From NCBI GenBank assembly GCA_021613535.1, contig CP075497.1, forward strand, positions 6,386,001-6,450,000: 64,000 nucleotides of DNA, read 5' to 3'. Below are positions 59,007 to 64,000 of this stretch, piece after piece. How positions within the stretch are numbered: the stretch's first letter is position 1; each line of letters opens with the position of its first letter. Under the pieces are notes generated by a model. It had not been told where the DNA came from and ran no database searches. It worked only from the letters and a program-made list of their open reading frames with translations. Source of the DNA: Adineta vaga. Lineage: Eukaryota > Rotifera. The translations under genes and the position numbers were made by a program.

Positions 59007-62000
59007 ATGGAAGAAATTCAAAAAACTCAAAATGATGAATCATCTTCATCCGAAGATTGGAGTAAAGAATAGTTTTTCTTAGAAAACAAGAACTATTTTT
59101 TGATTATTATTATTCTTTTCATTTAGCAATTACATTTTGTGTTATTGGAAAAGCTTGTTCCAATACTCGTTTACTTGCTTCACTTGAAGATCGCTATGCT
59201 TATGATTGTTTGACTGATGAAGATCATGTCCTTCGCACATTATCCGAAACGAAACAATTACTAACGAAACGTCAATTACGAATCTATGTTATTGAATCAT
59301 TTGATGAAAATCTATTTTATAGCTTGAAAGAGGATGAGAATATTTATATAATCAGTGCGGAACTAGTTTTAACATGTGCAGAAAAGAAAATAGTATAGTT
59401 TTATTTGATTAATTGATTGATTGAAAAGAAAAACGTTCGTTTCTTTTATAGGATATTCCAGTACCACGAAGAAATCGTCCATTGTATTCTCAACATTTGG
59501 TATCAGCAGTTATTTGTTTTGTTGGTGGTACTCGTCGTGAAATACATGTAAATCATTTTCTATCTTTACGTTCGTTCTAGAATATAAAATTGATTTTATT
59601 TTCTAGACAAAATTTAGTGACATTGTACATTATCTTGGTGGATCAGTTCGAAAAGATTATAGTGATCAAGTTACACATGTTGTATCATTTGCTAATCTAG
59701 GCGAAAAATATCTTGTAAGAATCATGATAATTTCAATTTAGAAATATCGTTTGATTTCATGTTCTTCTTATAGACAGCTTTTAATATGGAACGAAGTGAA
59801 ATTCTTACAGAAGATTGGTTATTAGAATGTTGGAAAGAAAAAGATAATCGAAATTTCGATGCATTAAACACAGATTTTATTCGAACATATCGAGCGAAAC
59901 CATTACATAATTTGAATCTCTTCTTTTTTGGTGCTGCAGATGACACAGAACGACGACATTTAAATACCCTGACAGTTGATAATGGTAAGATTTGAACTAT
60001 TTGTTTTTCAGTGGGAGTAGATTAAATTGGCCTGATGAAAGAAACGGATTTTCAATGACATTACCAGTCAGTCTTTGTCAAGATTTTGAAAGTTTTCTGC
60101 TAACTCAAATGATAATAACCAGATGTTTTTTTTTCAAAAAGTTTGTTCTTATCCAGAGAATCGTCTTATTTATAAAGAGAAGGTGAAAGGTACATGAATA
60201 GTGTTATTTCAGATAGTTTCTTCATCAAATAACATCATTTCAATCTATTTTACTTTCAGGTGGTTATACTACAAATGAAATATCTGATGCTACACATATT
60301 GTCTTTTGTAATGGAATGGATGCTAATACTTTTCTCTCAACTTATCCATCCTACAAACGAAAACATCGTCAACATATTGTTAATGTTCAAGTAAGCATTC
60401 AATTTTCTTTTTAATTTTAACATAAGAACTTTCTTTTCTAGTGGTTTTGGGAATGTTTATGTTTGATGGGTAAAGCAGATGAATCAAGTTACTCAATAAA
60501 ATTACCTGGTATGAATGAAACAACAACACCAGATTCTCCTCGATCTACATTGCTTTCTTTATCAACTTTATCACCTTTGTCAACTTCGATCAATGATTCC
60601 AATTATATGCAACAACATAATGCGACAGCATCAGTCAAACGAAAACGACGAAAAGAATCGAATACTACTACAGAAAATAATACAACACCAAATAATAAAC
60701 GTTTCAATAGTAATAATGAAAATGAAAGTGTTCTTGATGATGATATGTTAACAGAAAATTTCGATAAACAAAAAACACCGAATATAAAAAAAGATAATAG
60801 ATATTTGATTGGAATGGAAATTCGAGAAACAGAAAGAAATTATGTTACAATGTTATCAAATATTATTCGTGTAAGTAATAAGAAAGTACTAATTGATTTG
60901 ATTTCGATTTCTTTTTTACATTTTAGTTTTTCAAAACAGAAATGGAAAAGGATGACCGTCGAAATGGACCAATTTTAACAAAAGTTGAAAGTGCACAAAT
61001 CTTTGGTAATATTGAAGAAATCTATCATTTACATTTGACAATTGCTGAACAACTTGATCGAGCTCTCAATGAAGATGCTTGTATTGGTTCCGTCTTCTTA
61101 GCTAATGTAAGTTTATTGTTAGTTATTTAATTCAATATACTTACATCATTTAACGCAACGATTTGAGTTTATAATTCTAATCTTCCAGGTTGAATATTAG
61201 TATCAAAAGTATGAGTTCTTTTGAAAGTAATTACTTATTTTTATAGTTTTTCATCAAATCAATGTCAATAAGTTGAAGAAATCTTACAAATCTTCGAAGA
61301 TTATTTTGAATCTAAACAAATTTTGATTACATAGTAATTTGTATCATCTTTTAGGCAGCTGAACTTTTACGTGTTTATCAACCCTATACGAAATTCTATG
61401 ACAAAACAATTCAAGCAATTCATTCACTTGAAAAAAATAATTCACGTTTCTACGCTTATCTCAAAGTAATTCATACATCTATATGATCATTTTAAATTTG
61501 GTGTTTTTCTTCTTCTTCTTCTTCTCTAATGAATAGATTTGTGAACATAAATCAGAATTAGGCAAACAACATTTAGCTGATCTTATGATTCGACCTATTC
61601 AACGTTTACCAAGTGTTTTATTGCTTTTAGAACGTTTACTTAAATATACACCAAATACACATGCAGATCATCAACAATTAACTAATGCAATGGATAAATT
61701 ACGTGAAGTAGCTAAGAAATTAAATGAAGAACGAGGAAAAACAGAAAAACATCTTTCATTATTCAGTATTGTTAATAGTATTGACAATTGTCCAGTAAGT
61801 TATTACAATTTGTTTCTTTATCAGAAATTGATTTTCGAAATTCGTTTAGCCTGAATTACTTGCAGCACATCGAGATTATATACAAAAATTCAATCTAATG
61901 GAACTTTCACAAGAATTAACTGGCAAACGAACACATTTAACACTTTTCCTCTTCTCCGATTGTATCGAAGTAAATATAATTTAATCAGGAAATCTTACTT

Positions 62001-63089
62001 ACTTATTGATGGTGTAGAGAGCATCGTCATATCATACTTGCGTAGAATTCTTCTTCTTTTTTAAATCTAAGAATTTCTATTTAGATTACAAAATTACGTG
62101 TGAATACATGGAAAACACCAGGTGTTAAATCAACGAAATTGTACAAACATGTCGCTCTAATTCAACTTAGTGATATACGTAGTTTATTTGATATTGCAGC
62201 ATCATCATGTGATGGTAAATATACCAGAAACGAATTATATATACATATATCACTAATTCGTTGTTGTTTGTTTTTTCAGAAAATGAACAGTTCGGAATGC
62301 TCTGTTCAATTGATGGTCAAGCTCGTCAATTAATATTTCGTGTTGCTGATAATCATATGTCTATATCACGTTCACATTTAACCGATTCGATGACATCCTT
62401 AACATCTCTATCAACTGTTTCAAGTGTCAATCAAACAAGTAAAACAGAAGTTCTCCAACATTTAGCTAAAGCAATTGCCGAAGAACGATGTCTTCTTGAT
62501 AAAGTAAAAAAAAGAAACAAAACCCAAGAGAAATAGTTTTTAAATAAATGTATTCATTAACTTTTTAGACATCATTGATCGAAAATGTTGGACCAGAAAA
62601 TGGAGCATTTACACCTCTATCATCAATGGATTTTATGAGTGATAATGATACTCTATCGACACATTCAACAATGAGTGCAACAACAACTAGTGGATTAAAT
62701 TCTGTTGGAAGTGCATTACGAACGTATGAAAGTCAACTTTTGTGTTTTCTCCAATAGAAAAATCTTTGTTTTGTTGCTTTTAGTGGTTTATATAAAGCAA
62801 AAAATCGTCTAAGTCGAACATTTTCTTTCAGTCCAATTTCATCGAAAAATCGTCTGAAGAAAATGCTTACATCAAATAGTTCATTATTACAGTTAAATGA
62901 CAAAGATAATAATAATTTCAATACAATGAAACGTTTAAGTGTACCATCTCGACAAGATTCATTTACGAGTGAACGTAATTTTCCTCAATCACCGTCGAGA
63001 TTTATGCATTCAATACAAGAATGTAAGTTCAAATAGACTTTGTTTTCTCGTACAAAACAACCGTATTCATCATTTCTATTTTAGATTGA
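59007..63089 (+). CDS. ECT2: ECT2 Rho guanine nucleotide exchange factor
   Basis: Sixteen exons (59007-59061, 59127-59392, 59452-59547, 59607-59714, 59774-59984, 60260-60390, 60442-60870, 60927-61106, 61355-61465, 61537-61794, 61850-61969, 62085-62214, 62280-62503, 62569-62723, 62784-63022, 63085-63089) sum exactly to 905 residues, the usual ECT2 size. An N-terminal BRCT-like segment (ITFCVIGKACSN) precedes tandem BRCT domains (residues ~108-310, with HLVSAVICFVGG, DWLLECW and VQWFWECL). Then come a basic Ser/Asn-rich linker with KRKRRKE, a DH domain (RETERNYVTML, MIRPIQRLPSVLLLLERLL), a PH domain, and the tail LYKAKNRLSRTFSFSP. Family knowledge: it activates RhoA at the cell equator for cytokinesis; the BRCT repeats bind phosphorylated centralspindlin and inhibit the DH domain. 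The last coding exon is only five bases. Confidence 0.95.
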
Positions 63090-63219
63090 TCTTTTGTCAT
63101 GAGATTTCTTTCATTTTCATATCAACATCTTTATTTCCTTTTGTCTAATCGAGTTTTTTTTTCTTCTTTCTTTTTATGTCTCTTTTGCTCTTCAAGAGCA
63201 TGTACAGGCTGTGTAAAAG

Positions 63220-63225
63220 AATAAA
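63220..63225 (+). terminator. Polyadenylation signal of ECT2
   Basis: An AATAAA hexamer about 130 nt after the ECT2 stop codon. Inferred polyadenylation signal. Confidence 0.5.
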
Positions 63226-64000
63226 TATACATAGATTTTACATTATTCAATTATAGGAAAAAGAAAACTGATAAAAAAGTCTGACGTCAACTCGTTTATG
63301 AAGCAGAATAAGTTTATATAATTAGTTCTTCCTTGATATTTTTAAAAATTTATAAGAAGAAAAGAAATGTCAAAACCAATAGTGTGTTCAAACGGAATCG
63401 GAAACGGAATTTGCTTTCAATAGAGAACAGTATTTGTTATTCTTTTTAATGTTCTCCAAAGAAATTTACTTCGATTTTATGAATATGTTGAAAAATAGAA
63501 AAAAAGGAAAAATGTTTAGAACAATTAACAAAAAAATAGAAAAACTTGACGGAACTATGCGATTGAGTTTTATCAATGTAATTTTCTCTAGATCACAATG
63601 AAATAAACAGTAACACATTGTCAAACTGTTTTCCATTTCCTGTCTACTTAATAGCTAAGCCTTGATATTTTTTTTCGAATTATCATTGATAGAAACAGGA
63701 TATGGTAAAGCTTCGCTGATTGCAAAATCCAATCTTTTATCGATAAAAAATATAGCTTAATAACTTGTCGAAAAAAAACAAAAGATATATCGACATTGTA
63801 TTGTTCTTCACATTGGAATCAGTTAAGTGGAAGACATCGTTAACGTTTCTTCTCTGATGTTGAAGTATTTTCAAGTTTATATCTTTACATTATCAAAATA
63901 AATGTTTGTTTCGAGTATTGAAAGCTAAATGATAATGATGACAGAGGAAGAGAGGAAAGGAAAGTCATTATGTTGTCACTATTCGATCGGTATTCTTTTC
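63226..64000. other. Intergenic region at the right edge
   Basis: AT-rich sequence after ECT2 with no recognised gene. A further AATAAA lies near 63600. Nothing else can be supported before the window ends. Confidence 0.5.

Overview
The window is eukaryotic nuclear DNA from a small-genome protostome animal, most likely a bdelloid rotifer (Adineta, Rotaria or Philodina type). The reasons are its animal-only gene families (innexin, DEG/ENaC channel, ryanodine receptor, claudin-like protein, fibrinogen-domain receptor), its AT-rich coding sequence, its many GT-AG introns of about 45-65 nt, tight gene packing, and splice-acceptor-like sequences a few bases before several start codons (compatible with spliced-leader trans-splicing). 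The species call is inference. No rRNA, tRNA, CRISPR array or complete transposon was recognised.

Layout. 1-1647 (+): 3' half of a Na+/Ca2+ exchanger. 4859-6174 (+): an innexin. 8087-12880 (-): a USP37-type deubiquitinase whose 1.8 kb intron holds an opposite-strand membrane-anchored fibrinogen-domain protein (9829-11283, +). 12873-13736 (-): seipin, whose last coding bases overlap the deubiquitinase start. 13918-14745 (-): a broken signal peptide peptidase gene. 15938-21066 (+): a 20-exon strawberry notch (SBNO) helicase-like gene. 21642-22530 (-): a claudin/PMP22-like tetraspan protein. 24051-25700 (+): a DEG/ENaC channel. 26264-27445 (-): an intronless fatty acid hydroxylase. 28092-51510 (-): one very large ryanodine receptor gene. 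53309-54196 (-): an unrecognised intronless ORF. 54321-55444 (+): a nicotinamidase. 55646-56317 (-): a PRL/PTP4A phosphatase. 59007-63089 (+): ECT2, a BRCT-DH-PH RhoGEF.

Five spliced models were added up exon by exon and closed exactly in frame: USP37-like 716 aa, SBNO 1307 aa, ECT2 905 aa, fibrinogen-domain protein 367 aa and DEG/ENaC 513 aa. This makes the two reading-frame interruptions seen in the ryanodine receptor stand out.

The genes do not form one pathway. Two are calcium-handling proteins (the exchanger and the ryanodine receptor), and seipin and the hydroxylase both concern lipids, but I see no cluster logic beyond the seipin-deubiquitinase overlap. The points most worth a second look are that overlap, the nested antisense gene ending 12 nt from a host splice site, the ryanodine receptor frame breaks and canonical EF-hands, a PRL phosphatase lacking two diagnostic residues, the intronless hydroxylase, and a GC-rich island at 23288-23590.
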